A DNA stretch of 50,750 nucleotides from Saprospiraceae bacterium (GCA_020630955.1 JAHDIE010000025.1:1-50750); one strand, 5' to 3'. Numbered from the stretch's first letter, positions 42,065 through 50,750 are shown. Numbers and translations: made by a program. Notes: generated from the sequence alone by a model not told the origin.

Positions 42065-44770
42065 ATGCGAACAATACTTTTATCTCTTGTTATTGTTTTT
42101 AGTTCTCTTGCATTAAATGCACAGATTAACCCTGTTAAATGGAAAATAGATATAATTCATATCGAAAACCAGGACTACGAACTTAGCTTCAGAGCTGATA
42201 TCGATAAAGGTTGGAATGTCTATTCTCAATTTACGAGCCCCGATGGACCAGTTCCTACAGAAATCAATTATGAGTCAGATGGATTTGAAAAAATTGGTAT
42301 AGCCACTGAATCTGGCCATAAAAAAGAAGGCTTCGATAAATTATTCAAAACAGATGTAATAAAGTTTTTGGATGATGAGCCTTTTGTCATCAAACAAAAA
42401 ATCAAAGTTAATCCTGATACAGAATCAATTGTTGGTTGGTTGACATATATGACTTGCGATGCAAAAAAATGTTTGCCTCCAACTGATGTAGATTTTAATT
42501 TAACCATTCCTAATGCTGTAGCCAGTGGTTCTACTGAACCCAAACAAGCTACAATTTCAACCAATCCTCAAAAGGGAGAAGTAGTAAAAAACAAAGTGGC
42601 AGAAACAATTAACACTGCTAAAGAAAAAACTACTCAGCTTATTGACAACACAAAAGCAATAGCTGCTAAGACAAGTTCAAATATAAATGAAGCAAAAAGT
42701 AATCAGATTGCCAATGCAACAATCAAGAAAGATGAACCAACTGCGTCAATTAATGAATCAGTTCTAGACAAAAGTGGAAACGATAATCCTGTAAATTGGT
42801 CTTTCGATCTTGTAAAAATCAATGAAGAAGAGTTTGAACTAAAATATACCGCATCTATTGATGATGCCTGGAATGTATATTCTCAATATACTGATGATAA
42901 CGGACCTGTTCCAACTTATATAGAATATGAAGTGAATGAGGGTGTTGAGTTATTAGGTAAAGCAACCGAAGAAGGTCACAGAAAAGAAGGAAAAGATCCT
43001 TTGTTTGATAATGTGGTTGTTATCAAATTTTTAGGAGATGAAGATTTTGTTATCACTCAGAAAGTTAAAGCCAATAAAAATGCAAAACTCAAAGGTTATT
43101 TGACCTATATGACCTGCGATGCTTCGCATTGTATGCCTCCTACAGATGTAGATTTTGAAGTAGATTTTAAGAATAATTATTTTGGAACTTTAAGACCAGA
43201 AGTGGAGCAAGCCAGCATGAATATAGATGGTGGATTAGTGGATCAAAGAATTGCAGCAATTACTGCCTCTGTGGCAAATCCAGTGAAAGATTGTGGTGGA
43301 GATGACAAATCAGATGGGAGTCTTTTGACATCATTTATACTTGGCTTCTTAGGTGGTTTATTGGCACTCTTAACACCTTGTGTCTTTCCAATGATTCCAT
43401 TGACTGTAAGTTATTTTACGAAAGATACCAAGAGATCTGGCTTGACCAATGGACTTATTTATGGAGCATCCATTATGGTTATTTATGTTGCCATGGGACT
43501 TATAATCACTGCAATTTTTGGAGAAGAAGCACTGAACCAGTTATCGACCGATGCAATTGCAAACACCATTTTCTTTCTAATTTTTCTAGTTTTTGCATTT
43601 TCCTTTTTTGGCTACTATGAAATTACACTTCCAAGTTCATGGACTACTAAAACAGACTCAGTTGCCGATAAAGGAGGAGTTCTTGGAATATTTTTTATGG
43701 CATTTACTTTAGCCTTAGTTTCATTTTCATGTACCGGTCCTATCATTGGTTCTGCTTTGGTATCATCTGCAACCAGCAAGCTAGGACCAGCAGTTGTAAT
43801 GACTGGGTTTTCATTAGCACTTGCTCTTCCTTTTGGTTTGTTTGCAGCATTTCCTGCTTGGTTAAACTCATTGCCAAGATCTGGAGGATGGATGAATTCA
43901 GTTAAGGTGATACTTGGATTTTTAGAATTAGCATTTGCCTTCAAGTTTTTATCTGTTGCAGACCTTACTAGCCATTGGAATTTCTTGAAATATGAATTAT
44001 TCTTAGGTATTTGGGTATTATTAGCCTTTGGAATGACTCTCTACTTATTTGGTAAAATAAAATTCCCTCATGATAGCCCTGTGACAAAATTATCACCATT
44101 AAGAAAAGGTCTTGCTATTGCTTCACTCGCATTAACAATATATTTGGCTACTGGCTTTTTTATAAACAAAGAAAATCCAAGTAGTTATGTACCAAAAGCC
44201 ATAACTAGTGGAATTGCTCCACCTGCCAACTATAATTTTTTCCTTCCTGATGCAGCACCGAAAAAAGAATCAGCTGAAGAATTTAATAAGATAAAAGCAA
44301 AATATCCGTCTTATACTTTTTGTGCTAATAATATTCCATGCTTCAAAGACTATTATGAAGGATTGTCACATGCTAAAGATGCCAATAAACCTATCTTTAT
44401 TGATTTTACAGGACATGGTTGTGTAAATTGTAGAAAAACAGAAGAATTTATCTGGGTAGACCCCGAAGTAAAAAGAAAACTTGCAGAGGAATATGTGCTA
44501 ATCTCTCTATATGTCGATGATAGAAAGAAGTTAGATAAAACATTAATCAGTAAAAGAGAAAAGGATGGCACCAATTATAAGTTGAGAACAGTTGGAAACA
44601 TGTGGGCAGATTTTCAAATTGTAAATTTTAACGAAATTTCTCAGCCTTTATATGTTTTAATGACCAATGACCAACAAGTAGTTTCAAATACCAGAGGATA
44701 TCAACCAGGCATTTCAGAATATAATGCTTACCTTGATTGCGGATTAGAAACTATTTCCTCATTGGAATAA
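42065..44770 (+). CDS. dsbD: Protein-disulfide reductase DsbD with two N-terminal alpha-like domains
   Basis: Transfers electrons across the inner membrane to periplasmic disulfides. The 901-residue protein is longer than E. coli DsbD (about 565). Order: signal peptide (MRTILLSLVIVFSSLALNA); DsbD alpha-like domain 1 (about 20-145, MTCDAKKCLPP); a Lys/Ala/Thr/Asn-rich linker (about 150-235); alpha-like domain 2 (about 240-370, MTCDASHCMPP); the membrane core (about 415-690) with the two redox Cys in TPCVFPMIPLTV and FSCTGPIIG; and a C-terminal thioredoxin domain with HGCVNCRK (CVNC, about 786-789). All redox sites are present. Its last 43 bases overlap the convergent O-antigen ligase-like gene. 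Start ATG 42065 is supported by the signal peptide. Confidence 0.88.
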   Translation: MRTILLSLVIVFSSLALNAQINPVKWKIDIIHIENQDYELSFRADIDKGWNVYSQFTSPDGPVPTEINYESDGFEKIGIATESGHKKEGFDKLFKTDVIKFLDDEPFVIKQKIKVNPDTESIVGWLTYMTCDAKKCLPPTDVDFNLTIPNAVASGSTEPKQATISTNPQKGEVVKNKVAETINTAKEKTTQLIDNTKAIAAKTSSNINEAKSNQIANATIKKDEPTASINESVLDKSGNDNPVNWSFDLVKINEEEFELKYTASIDDAWNVYSQYTDDNGPVPTYIEYEVNEGVELLGKATEEGHRKEGKDPLFDNVVVIKFLGDEDFVITQKVKANKNAKLKGYLTYMTCDASHCMPPTDVDFEVDFKNNYFGTLRPEVEQASMNIDGGLVDQRIAAITASVANPVKDCGGDDKSDGSLLTSFILGFLGGLLALLTPCVFPMIPLTVSYFTKDTKRSGLTNGLIYGASIMVIYVAMGLIITAIFGEEALNQLSTDAIANTIFFLIFLVFAFSFFGYYEITLPSSWTTKTDSVADKGGVLGIFFMAFTLALVSFSCTGPIIGSALVSSATSKLGPAVVMTGFSLALALPFGLFAAFPAWLNSLPRSGGWMNSVKVILGFLELAFAFKFLSVADLTSHWNFLKYELFLGIWVLLAFGMTLYLFGKIKFPHDSPVTKLSPLRKGLAIASLALTIYLATGFFINKENPSSYVPKAITSGIAPPANYNFFLPDAAPKKESAEEFNKIKAKYPSYTFCANNIPCFKDYYEGLSHAKDANKPIFIDFTGHGCVNCRKTEEFIWVDPEVKRKLAEEYVLISLYVDDRKKLDKTLISKREKDGTNYKLRTVGNMWADFQIVNFNEISQPLYVLMTNDQQVVSNTRGYQPGISEYNAYLDCGLETISSLE

Positions 44771-45960
44771 CTATGATTCATCTTACACATTCCTCCTAAA
44801 AGGAATAATAAGAAAAAAGAAATACTATAAGATCGTTCCAGTGTATTCTCTACCAGAAAGGAAACGACAAATATTAACCATATAGCTAAGAATTCGCTAT
44901 CCTGTTTTTTACGAAAGTAAAAGACGGGGTAGCACATCCCAACTAAAAATAAAACCAATCCAAAAATTCCACATCCAGCAAGAATAAATAGAAATTGATT
45001 GTGCGGATATTTATTAAGTTCTCTATTAAAAATACTTTTATACCTCTTTCGACATTCTTCTTTCAGATCACCGATTCCTGATCCTAGAATTGGCGAAGAC
45101 TTAAAAATATCCATCCCTACCTTATAAGAAAATAGTCTTTCTGCATCCGACAAATTAGAGCCCTCCCCTTTTTGATACATCTTAAAATCATAGACCATGT
45201 ACTCTAATTTTTTATTCAAAGTAGGAAATGTTTTAAAAGCAATGATTGGAGAAGTAATTAATAATACCAACAATACTAAAACTACTGGGCTCCTACTTTG
45301 AATCCCATATCTTATCAAAATGAAAAACATCGATATATAAAAAACAACCAAACCACTTCTTACAGCAAGGAGGTGCAATATTATAAATAAATATAAGGAG
45401 CCAATAGCATAAAACCACTTTGACCATCTCACTTCTGAAAATCGGTTTTCAACAATAAATACAAAACCTAGAATGATAGAAAAAGCAATGTAAAGACTAT
45501 ATTTAATATGATCAACGGGAGTCGCAAAAGCTTGGCCTTTTTTGATAAGGGCGACCATTGAATCTACATCCATCACTTGATAGATTATTTGAAAAGAACT
45601 TACAATTGATAAAATAAAAAACGCCAAACTCAATTTATCCCTTTCTCTTACAATCAATGATCGGTATACATAAAAAGCCATTGGAATAAAAAGAAAAGGT
45701 GCTTTTAATCTTAAATGTCTCAACCAAGAACTTAGATCTTCGCTATTTATACCTGAAATAAAAATTATAATAAACAATAAAGTTAGAGCCAAAAAAGGAG
45801 ATAACTTTCTAAAGGAATATTTGGGTGTTTCTTTAACAAATTTAAACAATGCAAGTGCTGAAAACCCTAACGAACTTATCGACAATAGAAATAAACTATA
45901 AAAAATCGAAAAAATCATTAAGTATAAAAATCCAATTGCTGCTTTATTTAAATTGTTCAT
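44728..45960 (-). CDS. O-antigen ligase/polymerase-family membrane protein
   Basis: A 410-residue protein with about 11 membrane spans and the Wzy/WaaL family pattern. The large periplasmic loop contains SPILGSGIGDLKEECRKRY followed by NKYPHNQFLFILAGCG, where Gly-x-Gly-x-Gly and His-Asn of the loop are the family hallmarks. It could polymerise or ligate the glycans made by the clusters at 4213 and 28699, or act on another polymer. It is divergent from the IMPase gene (64-base space) and its 3' end overlaps dsbD by 43 bases. Ligase versus polymerase cannot be decided by sequence. Confidence 0.8.
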   Translation of the reverse strand: MNNLNKAAIGFLYLMIFSIFYSLFLLSISSLGFSALALFKFVKETPKYSFRKLSPFLALTLLFIIIFISGINSEDLSSWLRHLRLKAPFLFIPMAFYVYRSLIVRERDKLSLAFFILSIVSSFQIIYQVMDVDSMVALIKKGQAFATPVDHIKYSLYIAFSIILGFVFIVENRFSEVRWSKWFYAIGSLYLFIILHLLAVRSGLVVFYISMFFILIRYGIQSRSPVVLVLLVLLITSPIIAFKTFPTLNKKLEYMVYDFKMYQKGEGSNLSDAERLFSYKVGMDIFKSSPILGSGIGDLKEECRKRYKSIFNRELNKYPHNQFLFILAGCGIFGLVLFLVGMCYPVFYFRKKQDSEFLAIWLIFVVSFLVENTLERSYSISFFLLFLLGGMCKMNHSYSNEEIVSNPQSR

Positions 45961-46024
45961 TGATGCGAAAATAATAGCATGAATTATAATCAGCTATATT
46001 TCAAAAGATTTTGTTTCTTTAATT

Positions 46025-46819
46025 ATGAGTGAATACCAAAATTTAATCAAACAACTAATGCCAATAGGTCGAAAAGTCGGCGATTATATGAAGAACGAAA
46101 TAGATAAGGTTCTTCGTTCACAAGTGGTAGAAAAAGAAATTAATAGCTTGGTGAGCTATGTTGATAAAAATTCAGAAGAAATTATTGTTGAAGGTCTATC
46201 AAAACTTATTCCGGAAGCTGGATTTATAACAGAAGAAAAAACAATAAAAACAGAAGAAAAAGAAATCATGTGGATTGTTGACCCCTTAGATGGGACCACA
46301 AATTATTTATTTGGAATACCACATTATTCAACCAGTATAGCACTCAAGGTAAATGGCGAAATAGTCTTAGGAATGGTCAGAGACAATGCAAAGGGCGAAG
46401 ATTTTCATGCTATCAAAGGCAAAGGGGCATATCTGGACGATAAAAGATTAAGACTATCAAATAACCTAACGCTTAATCAATCAATCTTTGCAACTGGATT
46501 CCCTTACTCAAACGACTATCAACCAGAACAGTTTTTAAAAGTCATGCAACATTGGTTGAAACTTAGCAGAGGAGTTAGAAGATTGGGTTCTGCCGCACTT
46601 GATCTTTCCTATGTAGCAACAGGAAGAGTAAGCTGCTACTATGAAAGCTATTTAAATATCTGGGACATTGCTGCTGGAGCTTTAATTGCAAAAGAAGCTG
46701 GTGCGATTGTTTCTGATTTCAAAGAAGAACAAAATCATTTGAAAAGCTGCCAAATTGTAGCTTGTAATCCTGGAATCTATCAAGAAGTGATAAGTATATT
46801 AAAATCTAATCTTTCTTAA
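46025..46819 (+). CDS. suhB: Inositol-monophosphatase family phosphatase
   Basis: A 264-residue Mg2+/Li+-sensitive phosphatase of the IMPase/SuhB family. Metal site motif 1 is WIVDPLDGTTNYLFG (D-P-L-D-G-T), with the upstream Glu in FITEEK; motif 2 is SYLNIWDIAAGALIAKEAG (WD). Substrates in the family include inositol-1-P, but also 3'-phosphoadenosine and other sugar phosphates, so the exact one is not known. Convergent with thiL, with a 14-base 3' overlap. Confidence 0.88.
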   Translation: MSEYQNLIKQLMPIGRKVGDYMKNEIDKVLRSQVVEKEINSLVSYVDKNSEEIIVEGLSKLIPEAGFITEEKTIKTEEKEIMWIVDPLDGTTNYLFGIPHYSTSIALKVNGEIVLGMVRDNAKGEDFHAIKGKGAYLDDKRLRLSNNLTLNQSIFATGFPYSNDYQPEQFLKVMQHWLKLSRGVRRLGSAALDLSYVATGRVSCYYESYLNIWDIAAGALIAKEAGAIVSDFKEEQNHLKSCQIVACNPGIYQEVISILKSNLS

Positions 46820-47855
46820 AATGTTGCCAACCTTGGGCTACTAAATCCTTGATATTTCCACCACTGGTATGAATTTTTAGTCCCTCATTTTCTTCAACTA
46901 TATCTCCAATGATATAAACATCAGGCATGTATTTTACCTTTTCCAAATCTTTTGGGTCTACGGTAAACAATAATTCATAATCTTCTCCGCCATGCAAAGC
47001 ACAAGTTAAAGGGTCAATATTAAATGATATTGCCTTCAATTGAGTTTCCTGATGAATTGGTAGTTTTGTTTCTTCAATATAAAGGCCAACTCGAGATTGT
47101 TTTGCAATATGAAAAAGCTCAGAAGCTAGGCCATCAGATACATCAATCATAGATGTTGGCACCAAATTATGTTTATGGAAATACTCAATGGAGTCTTTAG
47201 CTGCTTCAGGTTTAAGGATACTTTCTATCAAATAACTTGCATTATCTAAATCAGGTTGAATTTCTGGATTTTCTAAATAGATTTGTTTTTCGCGTTCCAA
47301 GATTTGCAAACCAAGATATGCTGCACCTAAGTAACCGCTCACACAAATGATATCTCCGACTTTTGCTCCAGTACGATATACTACTTGATTAGGTTTTGCT
47401 CTTCCAATCGCTGTCACACTTATGGACATCCCTTTGGGGCTTGAAGTTGTATCTCCTCCTATTAGATCAACATTGTATTTTTCACACGCAAGTAATATTC
47501 CAGCATAAAATTCATCCAATGCTTCAACCGAATACCTATTAGATATAGCAATGGAAACCGTTACCTGTGTTGGCACTCCATTCATTGCATATATATCAGA
47601 TACATTTACGACTATGGATTTATATCCTAAATGTTTAAGAGGTGTATAGGCCATATCAAAATGGATCCCTTCAACCAACATATCTGTTGATATAAGTATA
47701 ACTTCTTCTCCTACTTTAAGAACAGCAGCATCATCACCGACTCCTTTAATCGAACTGACATTATTCAAAGCAAAATTTCTCGTGAGATGGTCAATCAGGC
47801 CAAACTCCCCAAGAGAATTTACATCCGTTCTTTGTTTATTTTGATTTGAGTTCAT
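46806..47855 (-). CDS. thiL: Thiamine-monophosphate kinase
   Basis: Converts thiamine phosphate to thiamine pyrophosphate with ATP. The 349-residue protein has the family blocks SSIKGVGDDAAVLKVG, STDMLVEGIHFD and NVSDIYAMNGVP. VDLIGGDTTSSPKGMSISVTA is the Mg-ATP binding site region, and IDVSDGLASEL and GGEDYELLFT complete the pattern. No TPP riboswitch is visible. Its start region overlaps rluA by 20 bases upstream, so it is co-transcribed. Length is normal. Confidence 0.93.
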   Translation of the reverse strand: MNSNQNKQRTDVNSLGEFGLIDHLTRNFALNNVSSIKGVGDDAAVLKVGEEVILISTDMLVEGIHFDMAYTPLKHLGYKSIVVNVSDIYAMNGVPTQVTVSIAISNRYSVEALDEFYAGILLACEKYNVDLIGGDTTSSPKGMSISVTAIGRAKPNQVVYRTGAKVGDIICVSGYLGAAYLGLQILEREKQIYLENPEIQPDLDNASYLIESILKPEAAKDSIEYFHKHNLVPTSMIDVSDGLASELFHIAKQSRVGLYIEETKLPIHQETQLKAISFNIDPLTCALHGGEDYELLFTVDPKDLEKVKYMPDVYIIGDIVEENEGLKIHTSGGNIKDLVAQGWQHFKKD

Positions 47856-48534
47856 TTAATGTATCATTGGTTAGAGACCAAAGTTTGTCTTCAAGGTTTA
47901 ACACTGCAAAGCTATGGATTTCTTTATTACTTGCCTTCACCTTGAATTTAATTGAATAACAAGTTAGATGTATGCTTCTATCTTTATTTGCTCTTCTGGC
48001 TCCATACTTTACATCTCCTTTTATCGGGAAGCCAATATGGGAGAGTTGAGCCCGAATTTGGTGAAATCTTCCAGTAATCAAATTTATTTTAAGGATAGAA
48101 TAATTATCTGTTGCTTTAAGTAATTCATATTCTAAAATTGATTTTTTATATCCCACTTTCTCGATGTCATTCACTTCAGCTTTTTTCCTTCGGGCGTTAT
48201 GATACAAAAAGTTTTCAATTTGGCCCTTCTTAGTTTCTACTTTCCCTTCGACTATAGCAATATACATTTTCTCAAATTTCCCTTCCTTCATCAGACCTTT
48301 GGCATATACAACATCATCAGGAATCTTACCAAAAAGATTTAACCCGGATACTGGTCTATCCAATCTAGTTATTGCATGTACACGCCTTTTGCAATAAATC
48401 TCTGCTAATTGGAGTAATGACATATCTTCAGTTCTATCTGGTTGTACAGGCATGCCCGCAGCCTTATCCATTATGATAAAATGATGGTCATTGTGCCTGA
48501 CAATATTGGAGATTGGTGGATGTTTCTTAGTCAA
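47836..48534 (-). CDS. RluA-family RNA pseudouridine synthase
   Basis: Modifies uridine to pseudouridine in rRNA or tRNA. The active-site block is AITRLDRPVSGLNLFGK (the catalytic Asp in RLDRPVSG). KINLITGRFHQIRAQLSHIG and PIKGDVKYG are the other RluA motifs. The frame is open from ATG 48597, but TTG at 48532-48534 (KLTKKHPPISN) overlaps the stop of the DUF4834 gene by eight bases (ATTGACTAA), gives about 232 residues and fits family length. The extra 21 upstream residues are basic and unlike the family. The start is therefore a judgement. Target site unknown. Confidence 0.82.
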   Translation of the reverse strand: MTKKHPPISNIVRHNDHHFIIMDKAAGMPVQPDRTEDMSLLQLAEIYCKRRVHAITRLDRPVSGLNLFGKIPDDVVYAKGLMKEGKFEKMYIAIVEGKVETKKGQIENFLYHNARRKKAEVNDIEKVGYKKSILEYELLKATDNYSILKINLITGRFHQIRAQLSHIGFPIKGDVKYGARRANKDRSIHLTCYSIKFKVKASNKEIHSFAVLNLEDKLWSLTNDTLNELKSK

Positions 48535-48664
48535 TTTCTTCGTAATCTGAAAACTCTTCAGTTTTATTTTGCAATGTATCCTTAGATTCTGGCGCATTCA
48601 ATGAGGGCCTAAAGTAAAATCTATACATTAGGAATAAAATACCGCCTAGTATGAGGAATTTCAT
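48527..48664 (-). CDS. DUF4834-like small membrane protein (45 residues)
   Basis: Found by reading, because it is short. ATG 48662-48664 (MKFLILGGILFLMYRFYFRP) starts a single membrane span; a polar stretch ends in SDYEEID. The Bacteroidota DUF4834 proteins have one short span, then a polar tail ending in a DYEEI-type motif, exactly as here. A TAnnTTTG box is at 48685-48692. The stop overlaps the likely RluA start. Function unknown. Confidence 0.7.
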   Translation of the reverse strand: MKFLILGGILFLMYRFYFRPSLNAPESKDTLQNKTEEFSDYEEID

Positions 48665-48684
48665 TGTTTAGTACTTGGTTGGTA

Positions 48685-48692
48685 CAAAGATA
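48685..48692 (-). promoter_or_regulatory. -7 promoter box (TATCTTTG) of the DUF4834-rluA-thiL unit
   Basis: Exact TAnnTTTG on the minus strand, 20 bases before the ATG. It lies just after the T-run of the Omp28-like gene's terminator, so the -33 region overlaps the hairpin. Confidence 0.5.
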
Positions 48693-48693
48693 T

Positions 48694-48727
48694 ATAAAAA
48701 AAGGCCGCACCATTTGATGGTGCAGCC
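48694..48727 (-). terminator. Terminator of the T9SS Omp28-like gene
   Basis: Stem GGCTGCACCAT/ATGGTGCGGCC (48703-48727, one mismatch, loop CAA) followed on the minus strand by seven Ts. It ends the gene at 48748 about 20 bases after its stop. Confidence 0.85.
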
Positions 48728-48747
48728 TGAAATAAAAAATTCACTCT

Positions 48748-50688
48748 TTATTTTACTTTTGTTATTCTTCTTGTAATAATCTTGCCATCAATATTCAGTT
48801 GTAAGAAGTACATTCCTGAATTAACTGTAGACATATCATATTCAAGTTGTGTTGTTCCAGCTTGGACTCCATAATCAACAGAGCTAATTACTTGGCCAAT
48901 TTGATTGACCAAATTTGCTTGTACATTTTTAGCATCACTTAACCTTAAAGATATAGTTGTTTGACTTTCTACCAAATTTGGATACACATCAACAAAGTGG
49001 TTTTCAATAAATTCTTCTATACTTGTTGACAAGCCGTTCGCCAATGCTTTATCAAATGAAACTGATGTCGCATTAATAACTTCACCAGAACTTGCATCAG
49101 TAATCAAACCAATAACATGAACATTCTCAGTGTTCATATCTCCAGGAATATTGTACTCGTCGAATATATAGCTATCCACATCTCCATTAGCATATTCACC
49201 AACCACAATGTTTTCAACACCTTCATATCCTCCAATAAGTGCTCTTCCTACATGGTCATATACCATAAGTGATGCTGGCACTGGAGAAGGGAGATCTTCA
49301 AAACCACCCATTGCTCCTTGACCGCCACCAGAATAGGCATTTATTTGGCCCCAATCCGCAGCGTCACCAGACATACCATCTTCAGTTAAAACAACAGATA
49401 CATTGTAATCAGCATCTGTATCTTCAACAAATTGAATTTCAACAGAAGAAACAAAAGCTCCAGTTGCAGGATCGTATTGACCTCCAACGGTAATCCCTAC
49501 AGGAGCAGGATCTTGCATATCATTCAAAGATGGAGAAACTATTTCTGAAGGATCAAGAATTCTTTCTCTATTGTAAATAACTGATGGGAATCCAGTGAAT
49601 CCGTTAAATGATGTAATTGCGTTATCATATTCTGACAAAACCATAGGATCGCTATTATGAACAGCTATTCCAACAAAGTTTGAACCAAATCTTTTCGCCA
49701 TCTCATCAAGATATACTGTACCTCTTGGGCACCAGGTACACCAGGTACCAGTGGCTTCTTCGACAACTACCGCTCTATTTGATGCTATCTCAATCCCATT
49801 CAAATTAAATGTTGCAGAATTATTAGATATATCTTCATCCTCTTCTGCTTCACCGTTTACATTTTGGATTGATACAGTATAATCATTAGAACCATTCAAA
49901 ATATTAATAGCTTCTGAAAGCGTATATTTTCCAGCTCCAAAAATTTCTATATTGTACCCTGAAAACATTTCTGTTATTTCATTCGTACCATCACTTACAA
50001 CAACTTCAAATGAATTAATTGGATCTAAACCTCTATTTGATATAAAACCAGATACTTTGTATTTTTCACCAGCTTTTGCATCAGTAAATGTAGAAGCTCC
50101 ACCTGCATTAATAGAATAGTCTCTTCTTGGAATATTTAACTCATTTGATACTTCAACGCTTGCTAAAGCCCATCCAAAATTCCATTGGTCTCCATCTATG
50201 TATTCAAAAGTTAACATGACTGTTTGGCCTGCATAATCACTCATGTTCATCCATTCTGGACCTATCACACCTCCTCTTCCTACAAGTTCTGTAAGTTCCT
50301 CCCAAGTGGTACCCATATCTGTTGAAATATGAACGATTGCTCTTTCATCAGACCCTTGGTAATCTAAATTTGGAAAATAAGAATTCATTAAAAGATATAC
50401 ATCACCAGTCACCTCTGTAAGATCTATAGGTGCAGTAATCAATCTACCGCCACCAACTGCGCCTTGCCCTAATCCATCATCGTTAAAACAAGCAAAACCA
50501 CTTCCATCATCTGGAACATTAAAAAATTGGCTGGATACTTCCGAAGCACTGCCAAATGTCCATTCTCCATCAACGGACCAACCATCAGGCATACCATCAT
50601 CAAAAGAGGTACTCATGTATACTTCCTGACCATAAATGGAGTTTAGAAGAAAAAATGAGAATAATAAGAATAGTAAATTTTTCATCAT
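48748..50688 (-). CDS. T9SS-secreted Omp28-like protein with thioredoxin-type CxxC
   Basis: A 646-residue secreted protein. Signal peptide (MKNLLFLLFSFFLLNSIYG; two tandem ATGs, 50688 and 50685); a choice-of-anchor J-like jelly-roll domain (DDGMPDGWSVDGEWTFG, about 28-190); a CARDB-like beta region (about 190-300); an Omp28-type thioredoxin-like domain from VVVEEATGTWCTWCPRGTVY (CTWC, about 312-331); and a T9SS type A sorting domain (VDVYPNLVESQTTISLRLS, about 567-646, ending ITKVK). Likely a cell-surface or extracellular protein. The role of the CxxC outside the cell is unknown. A terminator follows at 48703. Confidence 0.82.
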   Translation of the reverse strand: MMKNLLFLLFSFFLLNSIYGQEVYMSTSFDDGMPDGWSVDGEWTFGSASEVSSQFFNVPDDGSGFACFNDDGLGQGAVGGGRLITAPIDLTEVTGDVYLLMNSYFPNLDYQGSDERAIVHISTDMGTTWEELTELVGRGGVIGPEWMNMSDYAGQTVMLTFEYIDGDQWNFGWALASVEVSNELNIPRRDYSINAGGASTFTDAKAGEKYKVSGFISNRGLDPINSFEVVVSDGTNEITEMFSGYNIEIFGAGKYTLSEAINILNGSNDYTVSIQNVNGEAEEDEDISNNSATFNLNGIEIASNRAVVVEEATGTWCTWCPRGTVYLDEMAKRFGSNFVGIAVHNSDPMVLSEYDNAITSFNGFTGFPSVIYNRERILDPSEIVSPSLNDMQDPAPVGITVGGQYDPATGAFVSSVEIQFVEDTDADYNVSVVLTEDGMSGDAADWGQINAYSGGGQGAMGGFEDLPSPVPASLMVYDHVGRALIGGYEGVENIVVGEYANGDVDSYIFDEYNIPGDMNTENVHVIGLITDASSGEVINATSVSFDKALANGLSTSIEEFIENHFVDVYPNLVESQTTISLRLSDAKNVQANLVNQIGQVISSVDYGVQAGTTQLEYDMSTVNSGMYFLQLNIDGKIITRRITKVK

Positions 50689-50750
50689 ATTTTATTATTA
50701 AATTTAAATAGTAATTTTTTCGGAAGATAAGAAAGGAACTACCTTTTTCT

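Noticed and set aside
1-50750. Prophage, integrative element or CRISPR system
   Set aside because: I found no integrase, transposase, terminase, portal or Cas gene and no repeat-spacer array.

Overview
The window looks like chromosomal DNA of a Bacteroidota bacterium, most likely near the Saprospiria. The evidence is: AT-rich DNA; secreted proteins with type IX secretion (T9SS) C-terminal sorting domains (22308-25727, 48748-50688, probably 25825-27489); a TonB-dependent receptor with a carboxypeptidase-like N-terminal domain; a 901-residue DsbD; promoter-like boxes matching TAnnTTTG; weak Shine-Dalgarno signals; and Bacteroidota-type housekeeping genes (PGI/PMI, DUF4834, YraN). The taxonomic call is inference from gene content. 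I see no prophage, transposase, CRISPR array or rRNA.

Layout. 1-4120: lpd (3' end outside the window), ricT and holB on the minus strand, then a PTPS/QueD enzyme. 4213-10514: a glycan block with DUF2304, two GT4s, a GT2 and two large membrane proteins that look like a two-gene GT-C system. 10638-12024: a Fur/Zur regulator, MerC and HupE metal operon with a candidate operator at the merC start. 12189-16198: LytS-type histidine kinase, YraN, PGI/PMI, SH3 protein, tRNA-Asn. 16199-18507: a structured intergenic stretch, a barrel protein and an LVIVD lipoprotein. 18633-27489: lipoprotein, ECF sigma factor, a probable dual-membrane-spanning anti-sigma factor, a 1139-residue T9SS dockerin protein and a secreted arylsulfotransferase-like protein. 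27501-28699: ComF and DinB-like proteins. 28699-37327: a second polysaccharide block (GT4s, ManC, WecB-type epimerase, PIG-L deacetylase, WbqC, C5-epimerase-like protein). 37333-41406: GNAT, TonB-dependent receptor, sensor kinase. 41562-44770: a stand-alone DsbD alpha-like domain and a full DsbD with two more. 44728-50688: O-antigen ligase-like protein, IMPase, ThiL, RluA, DUF4834 and a T9SS Omp28-like protein.

The most unusual signal is not a gene. A 14-base word, TCGCTTCCGCAAAT (reverse complement ATTTGCGGAAGCGA), occurs six times (12-base core invariant), always inside coding sequence of unrelated genes. Five copies use the same codons (GCT TCC GCA AAY, encoding Ala-Ser-Ala-Asn) and one is read in the opposite orientation, so the constraint is on DNA. 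It behaves like a dispersed genome-wide word such as a DNA-uptake or recombination signal, but its function is unknown.

Genes are tightly packed: same-strand neighbours often overlap by 1-41 bases, and every tail-to-tail pair of protein genes without an RNA gene between them overlaps at its 3' ends.
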